This document shows positions 1 to 12,705 of a DNA stretch of 64,000 nt, one piece after another. How positions within the stretch are numbered: position 1 is the stretch's first letter; every line of letters begins with the position of its first letter. This DNA is from Septoria linicola (taxonomy: Eukaryota; Ascomycota; Dothideomycetes; Mycosphaerellales; Mycosphaerellaceae), in NCBI GenBank assembly GCA_024114885.1, contig CP099421.1, positions 2,356,001-2,420,000 of the forward strand. The letters run 5' to 3'. Under the pieces are notes generated by a model. It saw only the letters and a list, made by a program, of their open reading frames with translations, searched no databases and had not been told where the DNA came from. Position numbers and translations under genes: made by a program.

Positions 1-258
1 CACCTCATGATGGCGCTGTCGACTTTCCCAAAAAGGTAAGCAGCCTACACAAGACGACGCCCAGTGCACGATCTGCGCAGATGGAAACGGCCCATGGTGG
101 TCGGTTAGGTACAAGGCTGGCTGAGCACAACGCCTACAACTGTCAAAAGGTGGTCAGCCGCCACTGCTGGTGTCATCCAGCTTCACCTGTTGCATCGTCA
201 CCTGTATAAGGTCGACAGGTTTGTTTTCTCTCTCATTCACTTTCGTCTCTCATTCATC

Positions 259-2833
259 ATGCATTTACTCAATACTTTCACCTTGCTTGGTGCCGTTGGC
301 AGCACTGTGCAAGCACAACTTCTCCAGATCCCGGCGATCCAGCAGATCGTGGATCAGACTCTTCAGACCTACGACCAATACGTCGACTATGAGGGCGTCA
401 CACCACAGCAAGCCAGGACTGACCCCAAAGTCACTGCCGCCCCACCAAGGGTCAATGTGGCTGCAGTGACAGCAGCTAACAGCTGCGATGACTACTGGAT
501 GCAGAGCGCTCGACACCAGGGTATCGCAGCGTTCAACTCCAACCCTTCAGGATATCAAGTCTTCCGCAACGTCAAGGACTTCGGCGCCGTAGGTGATGGC
601 AGAACCGATGATACCCGCGCGATCAACAACGCCATTTCGAGTGGAAACCGATGCGCCCCAGGACAATGCGGATCGTCTACTACAACACCAGCAGTCGTGT
701 ACTTTCCTACAGGTGTCTACATGGTCAATGCTTCTATCATTGATTATTACTACACACAGATGATCGGCAACCCGAAGTCGGGTTGCGTGCCCACCATCCG
801 AGCATTTAGCACGTTCACTGGCGGCCTTGGTGTTATTGATGGCAACCAGTATGGTGCCAATGGCCTTGGGTATGGAGCTACCAATGTTTTTTGGCGCCAG
901 ATCCGCAACTTGATCATCGACACGACCCTGGTCCCAGCTGCAAATGCAATCACTGGTTTGCATTGGCCAACTGCACAGGCTACTTCGCTGCAGAACCTAG
1001 TGTTCAACATGAGCAGCGCTCGCGGCACTCAACACCAGGGAATCTTCATTGAAGAGGGAAGTGGAGGATTCATGAACGATCTCACGTTCCTCGGAGGACT
1101 CTATGGCGCGAACTGGGGCAACCAGCAGTTCACAGTAAGGAACTTGACGTTCCGAAACTGCGTGACTGCTATCAACCAAATCTGGGACTGGGGTTGGACA
1201 TACAAGTCAATCACCATCGACAACTGCACGACTGGCTTGAACATGTCAAACGGTGGCAGCAATTCTCAGACTGTTGGCAGCGTCACCCTTTTAGACTCGT
1301 CTATCAGCAACACTCGGGTCGGCATAGTCACTGCCCGCAACCGCAACTCTCTTCCACCTGCTGCAGGCGGACTTGTCGTTGAGAATGTCCGGTTCAGCAA
1401 CGTCCCAGTGGCCATTCGTGGACCAGAAGGAACAAGAGTTGGAAATGTTCAGAGCATCGCTGGCTACATCGAGGGACATGCATACACCCCAACTGGACCA
1501 AACGAGGTCCAGCAATCGCTTACGCCGAATGCTCGTCCATCTGCGCTCCTCCAGAGCAATGGCAAGTACTACGAGCGATCCAAGCCACAGTATGAGAATC
1601 TGCCATACTCGTCGTTCATTAGCGCTAGAACTGCCGGAGCAAGAGGTGATGGCAGAACCGACGACACCCGAGCACTGCAAACAGCCATCAACAATGCAAA
1701 GAGCCAAGGCAGAGTTCTGTTCCTCGATCACGGAAACTACCTCGTGACCAGCACGATCTATATTCCCAGCGGCTCCAAGATTGTCGGCGAGTCGTTCTCT
1801 GTCATCATGTCCTCTGGCAGCTTCTTCAACAACATCACAAACCCTCAGCCAGTCGTACAGATCGGTAGGCCAGGCGAGCAGGGTTCCATCGAGTGGAGTG
1901 ACACTATCGTCAGCACTCTCGGCCAGCAAAAGGGCGCGACTCTGATTCAATACAACCTTGTCGCACCAGCTGGCACACCCTCAGGACTATGGGACGTCCA
2001 CGTCCGCATCGGTGGCTTCGCAGGTTCGAAGCTACTCGTCGCTGATTGCCCCAAGACACCAAATGTCCAAGTCACCCCAACCGCAATCGATCAGGACTGT
2101 ATTTCTGGCTTCCTCTCAATGCACATCACCAATGGCTCTGCAGGTCTCTACCTCGAGAACGTCTGGCTCTGGGTCGCGGACCACGACATCGAAGATCGGT
2201 CATTGACTCAGATTACCATCTATACTGGTCGTGGATTGCTCGATCAGTCTCAGGGTCCCGTGTGGATGGTGGGTACTAGTGTTGAGCAGTAAGTCTTCTT
2301 CTCCCACGCCATTGTCGTTCCGAAGCTTTCACTAACGCTTGTTTTACAGCCACGTCCGCTACGAGTACCAATTCGCCAACGCCCGCAACGTCTGGGCCGG
2401 TCAAATCCAGACCGAAACAGCATACTACCAGCCCAATCCCAACGCGCGCAACCCATTTCCAGCGGTTAGTGCTCTCGCTGATCCGTCCTACAATGACGCG
2501 ACCGTCACAGACCAAGGCGTCACGATCCCTGCTGCCAACGGATGGGGCCTGCGAATCAAGGACTCCACAGACATTCTGGTCTACGGTGCCGGACTGTACT
2601 CTTTCTTCAACAACTACAGCACGCAGTGCTCTGATCAAGGTCAGGGATCGCGATGCCAGAACCGCATTTTGAGCATCGAGGGCACGAACACCAGGACTTC
2701 AATCTACAATCTGAACACAGTCGGAACGAGATTCCCGATTGCTGTTGATGGAAAGAATGTGGCGTACTACAATGACAACCAGGGAGGTTTCATTCAGAGT
2801 GTGGCACTCTTCAGGAACCGCAATGGTGTTTAG
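259..2833 (+). CDS. Secreted exo-beta-1,3-glucanase, GH55 / pectate-lyase-fold type
   Basis: Predicted to hydrolyse beta-1,3-glucan outside the cell. Two exons, 259-2288 and 2350-2833, are joined across a 61-bp intron (GTAAGT...TTTTACAG) and give about 837 residues, normal for fungal GH55. The first in-frame ATG is at 259 and opens a signal peptide (MHLLNTFTLLGAVGSTVQAQ). Two copies of a DFGAVGDGRTDDT-like motif are visible: one near residue 110, the other as ARGDGRTDDTRA near residue 460. They mark the tandem right-handed beta-helix domains of GH55. The splice restores an EHHVRYEYQ stretch like the conserved LEHH segment of the family. The gene is intact and ends tail to tail with the regulator on the other strand, about 180 bp away. 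The substrate is inferred from the family; pectate-lyase-like repeats alone would not fix it. Confidence 0.88.
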
Positions 2834-3015
2834 GAGGAGACTCTATCTCTAGCGACAGGATTACAATAGTACCAGATACGTCATAAAGTTTCCTTGAATC
2901 CTTCAGCAAGATCCCTCTCTATCTGCTTTCTCAACCTGTATCACTGTTTTACCCGGAAATTTCGTTGTCCTCTTAATCCGTTGCTCGCCGACAATTTCCG
3001 ACCTCCTGAAAGTTA

Positions 3016-5091
3016 TTATTGTTGGCCCGACAGCCTCTGCTGTTGCTGCGTCTTGTGTAGGGATTGCGTATCAACAGCCTGCACAGCAGAAGGAGCTGAA
3101 GCGAGTTTCTCGTATGACTGCAGAGCGCGGAGCATCACTGCAGCGTTCTTCGCAGGTACCGAGCTAACACTCAACGCGTCCAAGACTCGCATGCAATTGG
3201 TTGCATCGGCTTCGCATTGCTCTTTGCTGATCTGGTCGCCTTCGCTTGATGGCGGTACACATTTGCCTGCGACCAAGAGCACCGAGCAGGCACAGACCAG
3301 GTACGGAACCAGCTGCCACCTAGTAGAAAAGGGTTAGCACAGACCACTGAGGAAGAAAATGCTGCAGCTGCATGAAAGGAGGTCCACGCCATGTATCGGT
3401 GCTTGTTCCATAGTTTTATCCATTGCAGGGCGCGCATCACGGAAGCCACCCTACTCACCACGGGAATGTCTCGATAAGGCTGTGTTTGTCGGATACGTTG
3501 TGCAACATGCGAGCTGTGGCCTGTGCGGCAGAGATACATAGTCGTCCTGAAGCTGCGATCTGCAGCTGCACACGCTCGGTGGTGCCAGCAATTCTCGCGC
3601 TGTCCTTCGAAAGCCATTCGTGGCACAGATGCGGACGGTGAACTAGGGCCCGAAGGTGGTGGAATTTCAGGGCCAGCACATTCCGCTGCTGTTCGAACAA
3701 TGACTTTTTCTCGAAAGCATGGCCCAGATCGAATCGAAGGTGTCGTGGCAGCTCATTTCTCCAATTGATCAGCTTACGGTCTAGCAACTCGATAGCCGTC
3801 GCCCCGAGATGAGCGGTTCGAGTATGTTGCGGCGCGTATAGATCATCAATGACCTGCCCAACAATATGACTAAACCGGATAGTCTCTTTGAAAAGATAGC
3901 CTGGATGCGGCCCCGGTGGCATCTGCAAGAGCGTGTCGTTCTTGTAGTCGAATAGAGAAAAGTCTTGAGGAGCGGGTAGATTTACAGCACTGTCGCTCAA
4001 TTTAATACAACGGGGTCGGCTCAGCTGGAGAGCGAGCAGACAGTCGAAGTTATAAGCCGAGTACCAGCTTCTGCGACGTAGCTCCTTCTCGAGCTCTGAG
4101 CAGGCAGGACTTGACCTGGTCTGACGATCCTCATCAACCACGTGTAGACCGAGAATCTGAGCCATCCTGATTGCAAGACTAAGTGTCATCCAGCATCTTC
4201 GCTGTTAGTTGTGCGCTCTCATAAAGGAGCTGCGAAGATCTTACCTGTCTGTTTGACACGTGCCCATGAGATAGACACACATCGTCAGTAGAGTATTGAT
4301 CATGCCTCGGCCGTACTCAGTATCTAGGCGCTTGACGGCAATCCACGCCGTTGAGTAGTATGTGTCGTGCCTATAGATCTTGTTCGGGTCTCTCGCCGTG
4401 AGGCTTTCTTGCAAATCGCCCAGCGCAAATATCGTCACTATCATTGGTTAGTGGCGGGTTCCGTACGTCACGATTGAGGTGCTGTACGCATTGTAGGGAG
4501 GAAAGCAACTTCGAGTCCTTCCGTAGAACGTGTCTCCCAGAACTTGCAATAATCACGTCGAAAAGTCTGCTCGCATTGCACCGCAAAATTCTTGTTGAAC
4601 CCATTCATCCACCAGTTAACGTATCTGTCGGCGTCTGCACGTGTCGGCATTCCAGGGGGTAATAAGTCGTCGGTCGTCCTCGTTTCGGTCTCATAGCTTT
4701 CGAGCTTGATCGGCACTGGCGTACTCTGGTCCTGAAAGATGTCTTTCACAGAATTGAAAAATCGCACGTCGCTCGCTTCTCCCAAATAGCGCTCTCTAAT
4801 GTCCTTGGAGGACCACGACGTCTGCCCACTTGTCAATTGCAGCTATAGCCATATGCCTTGCATCTCGTGCAGATGGGCTGCATGCCATCACACTGAAGCC
4901 GTTAGCAGCGACCTCCAGCAAATCCTCCAAACATTGGCACCGCGGGCGTAGCAGACCTTGCTTTTGAGGGCCCTACACCTATCGCATGCTTGGGTCACCC
5001 TCCTTCGCTTCAATTCCTGCATTGCGCGCACCAAATGTCCAGCTACAAATTGTTCCGCACTCCTCTGGATTGAAGATTCTGGGCCATACAT
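3016..5091 (-). pseudogene. Zn2Cys6 transcription factor with frameshift after the zinc cluster
   Basis: Fungal binuclear-zinc-cluster regulator with a Fungal_trans-type middle region. Predicted exons are 4957-5091, 4488-4892, 4245-4437, 3459-4196 and 3016-3319. Introns have GT-AG ends and branch-like CTAAC. The spliced N-terminus shows a perfect C-X2-C-X6-C-X6-C-X2-C-X6-C cluster (Cys 36, 39, 46, 53, 56, 63). An intron lies just before the third Cys. Two codons after the sixth Cys the frame meets TGA (near 4832-4834). The protein-like sequence then continues in another frame (RYLGEASDVRFFNSV, later MAQILGLHV and WWQLVPYLVCACSVLL). The summed exon length is 1775 nt, one short of a multiple of three, as expected for a single-base deletion. 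A sequencing error would look the same. If real, the allele makes only a DNA-binding stub. Target genes are unknown. Confidence 0.7.
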
Positions 5092-6239
5092 CTCGGTCGG
5101 GGAGAGCGAAGGTAACACGAAACCATGCGGGATAGCGGCATACCAGTTCTACCGGTTTATCCGTGTCATTGCTGCTTTTTGACTCGAGTAAGTCTTTAGC
5201 ACAGTCTAAATTCCCAGGGCATTCGTCTTGTCTGATCTCTGGAAGGGTCACGGAGTCGGAAGCACCGTGACGAGAACGTAGCTGCAACGTGCATGCTTGA
5301 GCTTGTTCGGACGAAATTGCCCTTCTCTTCCGGGGAAGAGGAAGTCTCGCCGGTAATAACTTGAGCTGACAAGTTAGGAACGCCGCATGACGCGACAGCG
5401 TCTTCGTTCGAAGGCTACTCGTCTGCCTGGAACCCAACGAAGACGCTCATGTCGAAAATCGATGAGGTGGTTGGCAGGAAAGGTCATCGCACCTACCTTA
5501 GCCCCGCTTGCTCGGCTCGTGCCTGCCTTTATCGTGATGAGGGCTCAACAAAATCCCGTGATGTCAAAGGCGGGCGCAAGTCCTGTCGCAAGCAGGCCGA
5601 GGAAATGCAATAATATTCCATCGCGCGGAGGAGCAATACACAGATATATGCGTAGACGGGAGATCCGGGAGCACGGATCAACCGTGTGAACCGGGGTTGG
5701 AATGCGGCCGCTGCATGACCCCCAAGGGCAACATCGCTCGTCGTTCGTCACTCCACTCGGCTTGCATGAGGTGGTCGCTACCAAACGGTCGCTGAGCGCC
5801 CGGTTCGACGCGTAGAATACAGGACAAAAGATGAGGTGTAGTACCGTCCTGGACACAGTCAGCATCGGGAGTCGAGTCAGCTGAGGAGGATCCTTCCACA
5901 TCAAAGTCCAGTTGGGAAGATGGTAGTTATATGACAATTCTCGCACAGAATGCGAGGCCATTTGCGCCAGCCCTACCCTATCATCGCCGAGCGCAGTTTC
6001 GGGGATTGCAGCATCCCATTATTGGTTCATGCGTACATAATGCCTGTCTTTCTTGATCGGCTCAAGCGCTCTTTAGCCTGTTATTGGAGCTGAACTCACC
6101 GCGAACGTGGACGTTCTTACGGCTGAATAGTAATCGTACCTGGTTTCTCCACAAAGCTTACAATCTCTTAATGACTGGTCTGATGTATATCGTTATGTAT
6201 CTGCTGTACTTGGGCCTGGACGCCAATGCTTGTATCTAC
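5092..6239. other. Intergenic region upstream of the regulator and downstream of GPI18
   Basis: About 1.15 kb without a gene I can support. Open frames on both strands (for example 5545-5961 minus) have no recognisable domain, no consistent splice pattern and unconvincing composition. It probably contains the promoter of the minus-strand regulator and the 3' UTR of GPI18. Confidence 0.5.
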
Positions 6240-7730
6240 TCACGCAGGCGGCAAGAAACTCGCGTACAGTCCCCCTTGCACTATAGCATATATAACACAT
6301 GTCCGAGCCAGTAATTCTGCATTGCTCTGCAAGAAGTTCAGAGCACCGACTCCCAGCCTCATCTCGCTTGTGTTGGCGCGAATCGCAATAGCTAGCAGGA
6401 TGTACCACACCGGGTAGCCAGATGATATTCGATTGATAATTTGAACATGGAAGCTCGTGAAAGCTAGCACGGCCAGCACAACCTGAGGGAGAGCAAAGCG
6501 TCGCATTGTATGTCTGAACACATCGCCGCTTCCTGAGCCCTCTGGCTTCACGCTGGCGGTCACAGCACTGGCGAACGTGTTGAGCTGCGTGGGATGTAGC
6601 GCAATATAGCCTGTGCCAACAAGCATAGCTAGCATGGGCGTGGCCAGGGTGAACAGAGGCAGGTTCGACGTTGTCCAGTAATGCAGGAAGCCGACATCCC
6701 AGTAATGGGATTGCACGAACGAATAAATGCTCGGAATCGTCCTATGGCACCAGATCCGTTCATTGCCTCCCGTGCAGTATTCGATGTAAGCGAAGACCTG
6801 TGGCCCGATGTATCCGATAGCAATAAGGACTCCAGCAAGTATCGTGCTCGAGACGCGTACGAGCGTGCTCCAGTCATGTTGACGTAAGACGCTAGATAGC
6901 GAGGGCAGAAACGCCACGACATCGCATGCAAACATGAAGCCGCCGAACAGGCCATTGCTACGGATCATAGTCGCAATACCGATGAGGAGGCCAGATGCGA
7001 TGGTCCACGCGAAAGAGGTTGTCGCAGATGCAATACCAGGCTGATGTAACGATTGACTTGCATGCGCGTAGCATAGCAAACCAGCGAAATTGAACATCGC
7101 AAAAGCACTCTCGCCATAGGGAGCCGAGAGGAAAAGGCCCGCAGGTGAGATTGTGTGGAGACATGCCGCTGTGAAGGCAATCTGCTGCTTTCTTTGGTAA
7201 GCATCGGAGAGGATGATGTAGGTGAGCCGATATAGCAGAATGACCGCCACAAGATGCGCGACATGAGAAATGGTGATGCCGACCAAGGCGTGACGGACAA
7301 TGGGAGGCTGATATGCGAGCGAATGGGAAACTGAAAGCAATACTTAGCCTGCGAATGTATCCTGAAAATGAGCAACAGACACACCTCCCGCAATCATAGA
7401 GGTCACCCGCGCAAGGAATGGACTGAATGCCCACTGTTGCTCGAATAGCAGACCACTCTCCGAAGCACTTGCGAAGTACAGACCATCCCAGCGTGTGAGT
7501 CTGATCGCAAGGTACTCGAGCCAAGAGTCAGCACTCTGTGTGTTCCGCCGGAAGAGTATCTCGGTGGAGGAGTCATAGCCTGGACCCGGGCTGGCTATGG
7601 CGGTTAGCAGAAGCAGCAGCTTCCATGACAAAAAGACAACGATCAAGTGCACAGTGCTCGTGTGCCCTTGATCAGTACTAAGTCGTTCACGGCTTGCGGT
7701 GCGCGTTCCGTTTTGGGAGCTGCGGGCCAT
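6240..7730 (-). CDS. GPI18: GPI mannosyltransferase 2 (PIG-V / Gpi18)
   Basis: Adds the second mannose to the GPI anchor precursor on the lumenal side of the ER. Exons 7385-7730 and 6240-7330 are joined across a 54-bp intron (GTGTGT...TTTCAG, phase 1) to give about 478 residues, usual for the family. Many hydrophobic spans are visible, starting near residue 30 (HLIVVFLSWKLLLLLTAI). The conserved RWDGLYFASASE motif stands near residue 80, and the lumenal stretch APYGESAFAMFNFAGLL fits PIG-V. The splice restores SMIAGVSHSLAYQPP without a gap. The ATG at 7730 is the first in frame and gives a short cytosolic head. It starts about 1.1 kb from the divergent gene at 8826. The frame looks intact. 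The partner subunit Pbn1 is not in the window. Confidence 0.9.
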
Positions 7731-8825
7731 GGCAATGGTGTTCTACCAAACAGGGAGTGACAGTGTAGCAGCTTTGCAAGCAGAGTATTGCGCCTGGAGC
7801 GTCGCTGTCAAGATTGCCGAGTGAGGATCAGCGCATGTGAATGCACATGCATCTGAGTACCGTACAGCACCGGTGAGCTGGATTTCCTGAGCAACTCGAG
7901 CTTGCTTGTCGCTTCCTGGGCTTGCGCTGTCGTAAGCTGCAGACTGTTGTAGAATAGGGCTAGAAAGGATCCCAAACGAGCAAAGGAGTCGAACCACTCT
8001 GGCGTGCGATAGCTTGCGGGCGGGCGGGAAGCTGCTGGCTGTCAAGCTTTGCCAAATCAGATCTGGCTGTGTCCCAAAGGCTGCAGTGGCATGCAGCACA
8101 GCACGCTTTCGCCTTCGCCGAATGGCTTCGGCGACAGTAGCACGAGGACTAAAATCGCTAGAGAAATGTGCACAGCACTGGACGGAGAGAAAGATGTTGA
8201 GGGTAAGGAGCGGCACGTAGTTGTCTCCGCCAGGCCGAACGCACGATCAGTCATAAAACGAACGACGGAGTCTTGGAAAGTCCATGATGTCGTTAGTGGA
8301 TTATGCCTGTAACACTGGTGCAGAAAAAGGCTTGGTTCCCGGCCGTCTTCCAATGCGTTCTTCCGTGATGAGATGCACAACGCAACGACAACAACAAAGA
8401 GTTTGTGCTGCAAACAGACAGTAATAATGTTCCAAGATCTCCACTACTGCCACATCCTTTGATCGAGATGCGCAATTGGTTGCTGTGACTTGCCATATAT
8501 GTATGCACTCCGCCTCTGCGACCATCTGGTCAGCACCGTCCTGTTTGGCCTGCTGTTGGAACTAGTTAAAAGAGGGAGCCGGATCTCGGGGACGTCGATC
8601 AGTGCAAGCTTGGCGCGTCTCTCTGTCCGGAAGACGTTTGGTGTTCATCCTTCCCACGTCAGCAGCATCGCAGGCCGTTGTTGTCTTTCCTTCCCACCAC
8701 TCCCTTTCCGAGCCTGCTGCCTCCTCCTCCTCCTTCTCTGACCACCTGGTATGCCCTCATGTCTTGCGCCAATATCTGGCCCTCAAGTCATTGCACTCGC
8801 TATACTATAGCTTTATGGAACGATA
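7731..8825. other. Divergent promoter region between GPI18 and the Ser-rich gene
   Basis: About 1.1 kb with no supported coding sequence. It includes a CT-rich tract (roughly 8,700-8,745) just before the ATG at 8826, of the kind common in fungal promoters and 5' UTRs. Short open frames here have no domain or splice support. Confidence 0.5.
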
Positions 8826-10826
8826 ATGGCAGAGGTGATAGCCTCGAGTCCTGCGGGGCTGACACAACAAACAACATCCACAAATGCTCATACTACAACA
8901 ACATCGACCATACCACATGCACGATGGCCTTCTCTTCCTACCAATCTCTTGAGTTTGCTGAATCCCTTTGCTCAAACAGCCGACAGCGATGACAGTCACA
9001 ATATCAACAAAAATGATCCGACCAAAGCCACCTTAGAGTCGCAACACCCAACCGCTTCCTCTCTAAAGCGGCCTGTCCTTTCGACTGTGCAGTTTGGTCA
9101 ATCCGGCTCGGCTCCGCCTTCGCCTAGCAGGAGTAGCGCATCTATCATGTTCGCGGAGCCAGAAACGAGGAGCACGAGTGAAGATGGCTCGCGCGAAGGC
9201 AGTATCAGTGATCTCAAGCGATCGCGAAAGAGCTCTCGACCCAAGGAGCGCATGAGTATATGGTATGCATAGGATAAGGTTGGCGGGCTCATCATGCAAA
9301 AGTACTGACGTAGTGCCAGCCATCCTGTACCAGAGTCGAAGGTGAAACAAAGGCTGCATCGACAGCCGCGATCGCTCCTCCAGCTGCACAGACTGCAGCC
9401 AAACGCGCGCCCATTGCCGGCTTTGGAAGTGATACCATCTGCAAATTTCAGCGTCAGGCTGACGCGCGCAATCACCAAAGTGTTTCAAGCGAAGCATGGC
9501 TTTTGCGCGAATGATCTCGTGGTCTTGAAAGCAGAAAAGTACGGCACACAGGACGAAGAAGCACAGGCGCGGGACGTCATTGGCTTGATATGTAAAGGCA
9601 GCAGAGAGGAGCAGAAAATTGGCAGCGGCAAGATGCTCATCCACATGGCTTCTGGGAAGCAATGGGAAGCTTACACTACCGCCAATGGCGCATATGAATG
9701 CTGCACGACTGACGAGCACGGCCTCAAGGAGACCGTCCGGTGGGTTCCGAAGAAGAACAAGGATGGTAAAGGGATTTCCTCGGATGGGACTCGCAAGTTC
9801 AACTTCAGCACTATCTCCCCTCACAGTCGCCGCCACCCTATCATCGCGAACCTGCAAAAGACTGCTCTGGACATCAACGATTCGTACAAAGTTCCTGAGC
9901 CTCTGGCCGTCACCCCGCTAGGAACTCCGAGCATGAGCGCAACAATACTCGAGGATGGATTCGACGAGGAAGTCGTTGGCAGAAACGAATGTACAACGGA
10001 CGACGCTACTCGTCAGATCATTTACCTAACTGCCATTTGGGTAGCGATGCGTGAAGGATGGTCTCCCAACTTCAGATACGAGGACAAGCGCGAATCGCTT
10101 ATCGGGGAATCACCCAACTCGCCGGCAAGATCTATGACCAACCCGCCTCATAGTCCACCCGCTTCACCGTCACCCTATGCTTCGCTCGAGAAACGCGCAA
10201 GCATCAAGAGTTTTGGGTCTGGCATTGTGCGTAGAGCAAGCGTGATGAGTCGAAGCAAGCGTAATAGCACAGCTTCTGTCAAGGGGGAGTCCGACGCAGA
10301 ATCTCCAGCCCCGAGCAGAAGTGCTAGTGTCACGCTCGGGCCTTCTGGGCGTTCACGCGCCGATTCTTCTGCGACTGTTCTCGTCCACCGAGCAGCAAGC
10401 AATCGCCGCAAGAAGACAGAAGCGATGGCAAGCTTTCGATCCGATCTTGTCTGTGATGATGACCTGCACGAGATGTCCAACGAGGATCTTAGCACGCGCC
10501 CATCTGTAGACACGCCAAAGAAGCCTCGGCCCTCTCCTCTGGCTCGGAAAGCGGGCGGTCACCCTTCCGGGCATGGCGAAAGGAGTGCGGACACAACACC
10601 AGATGGTGTTCGCACTGCTGGGAAAAGTCGCTCACTATCGCTCACTCCAGAGGACAAGCCTGGCCATCGAACGTCTACCACTACCGATGGCACAACGAGT
10701 ACTAGACAGCCGTCACATCAGCCGCAGTCGAATCATCACCCTCTGCCGCAGTTTCAGCCGGAGAAGAAAAGGAAGAAGGGTGGAGTGTGGAGAAAGCTGC
10801 TGTGCGGCGCAAGTAAGAGCATTTGA
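8826..10826 (+). CDS. Conserved ascomycete Ser-rich protein of unknown function
   Basis: Two exons, 8826-9262 and 9320-10826, are joined across a 57-bp intron (GTATGC...GTGCCAG) to give about 647 residues. The N-terminal 140 residues are Ser/Thr/Pro-rich and look disordered. After the splice comes a compact conserved region (HPVPESKVKQRLHRQP, then PRSLLQLHRL, up to about residue 390) that I recognise as typical of an uncharacterised family in filamentous ascomycetes. It contains RRHPIIANLQKTALDI and a late hydrophobic QIIYLTAIWVAMREGW. The rest is a low-complexity tail with many SP/RS pairs and a basic end (KKRKKGGVWRKLLCG). No catalytic motif was found. The basic, phosphorylatable tail suggests a regulated cytosolic or nuclear protein, which is inference only. 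The splice, composition and length make the gene itself secure. Confidence 0.82.
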
Positions 10827-12705
10827 ATCGTCGTGGAGGAAAGGCCAAGAGATGGGTGAAGTCGGGACCACAGAATGGTTCCGCGCCAGCAAAAAGAATT
10901 CTTGTGCATACGTAATGTCTGATGAAGTAAAACCACGGAAGCGAACAGAGCTTGTGTACATAGATGTAGCTGGACTATGAGAATAGTAAGAGCAGCTGGA
11001 TCGAAGGGGCCACCAGAGATCAAGCTTATTAGCGATGCCTACATCCTACCACATCAATGCGAAGCGGGCTCAGTCCACGGCTTGGGGGTCGATTTCGTGT
11101 AAAAGTGCAATTGGAAGCGCTTATTGATGACGAGAATACACGTTGCTTTTCGCCAATTCCGTACTCGGACCTGCCTCTTGACGCGTGAATGCACGAAATC
11201 TTTGATATTGTTCCGCAGAGTGCTGCTGCCCTATTCGACTTCTGGCGCTACTGTGCTATCATCCTTTGGCTGTTATCTGTACCAAAAAATATCGGCATTC
11301 AGCCCGAGGTATAAACAGGGGAGTGCACGTAGCCTGCTGTACCTCCAGGATGTTAACATGAGACGATTGCAAGATCAGATGCTAGGTGATGGTCAGCTGA
11401 CTCGTGGAGCCGGTCGTCCTGCCGTCATCTGTGCACCGCGAGCAAACTTAGGCTCACCTTTGGAGACATCACTCGCTTGATTTCTTCTAAGCGCACGCAC
11501 AACACGCACATCTCTCAACAACTTCTTCCACCATATTTCAAGCGCTCCGCAATCTCTCTTCGCGTGGCCGCGGCAACTCAATAGCCACCATGGCACCATA
11601 GCACTATAAGCGTGCATTGTCACCACTCGCTGCAGATGTCGGGTCCAGTCCTGCAGAGTGGATGCATGCATTTCAGCCCCCATTGGCATGCGCACAGCTA
11701 TGTGGATGAACCGAGCGACAAACACTGCACACGACCCAGAATTGCTCTGGCGCAACACGAGAAACGCATCAAATGGGCAAGGCATTCCTGCTTTGCGACG
11801 ATAGCCAGAGTGACGGAAACATCCTCAATCGTTGAATGATAGATGGTCTGTTGGACTCACACCTTGCGCGACCTTACACCCATGCGGGTACCTTTATCCA
11901 GCACGACTATGACGGCAACAAGGCTGAATGGCTTGTTGTCATGAGGACCATATTGCTTTTACTTGCGCCGCCATCTAAGACATGGTGAATCGTTCCGATC
12001 GCGATACAGCCTGATGCTGACCGAAGCTCTGATCTTCAGGTCAGCCATAATGGGACTTTTTGTCGATTGGACCCGCTCATGTGGTTGTGCAGATTGGGTT
12101 CGTGGCCCGCAGCACCAGTGCTTGAGCCGCACAGGGCCGGCAGATATCATTCTGATGCAACTGAGTATACAAAGTGGGGCAGCAGAAGTCTAGCGTCGGT
12201 AAGGCTCTCCGGTCTGCAACATAGTGGGAGTTGATCATTGGTGCCTCGCCTGTACACCGACATGGCTTCTACGGAGTAATGTCCACGCCTCCCTTCGAGT
12301 CGTATTGGCACTCGCGGAGGAATGATCTTGTCCAGCAATGCGATGAGAGTACTGGGCCGATATCGTCGGTCTGACCCCTACGAACCTCGAATCTCCAGTC
12401 GATCTTTCTGCTGCCACACTTGGTACCCTGCTCACAGCCACGTTGTCGTTTGCTCTCACTATGACGGTCGTGATAGCTGAAGTGTGTCAATGCATATGCA
12501 GACTGCAGGTTTGGTCGAGTTGTGCAGACTCGTCGAGGCTTGATTGGTTCAAAGAGGCGAGCTTGTAAGCTTTAGGCCACCACGCGGCACTGGGGCCGGG
12601 CCCATTCGCTGTAGGTGAATTGCAACTTTGAGACGCCTATATATCCTGGTGGCAAAGCCTAAGTTTCTTTTAATTCGCCGAACAAGCTGTGAAGAGTCAA
12701 CCAAC
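10827..12705. other. Gene-poor stretch, left part of the 10.8-17 kb island
   Basis: Nearly 1.9 kb in which I see no supported gene. Open frames of 60-130 codons occur on both strands but overlap each other and show no domain, signal peptide or splice consistency. A TATA-like run (CTATATAT, about 12637-12644) lies some 62 bp before the ATG of the interrupted gene at 12706. Confidence 0.5.
12637..12644 (+). promoter_or_regulatory. TATA-like element before the interrupted gene
   Basis: The run CTATATAT lies about 62-69 bp upstream of the ATG at 12706. Its distance and orientation suit a TATA box. No experimental or comparative support is available here. Confidence 0.3.

Noticed and set aside
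5545..5961. 138-codon minus-strand open frame upstream of the broken regulator
   Set aside because: No domain, no consistent intron partner, and overlapping frames look equally plausible.
7981..8005. TCGAACC stretch resembling a tRNA T-arm on the minus strand
   Set aside because: The T-stem does not pair well, and no anticodon or acceptor stem could be built.
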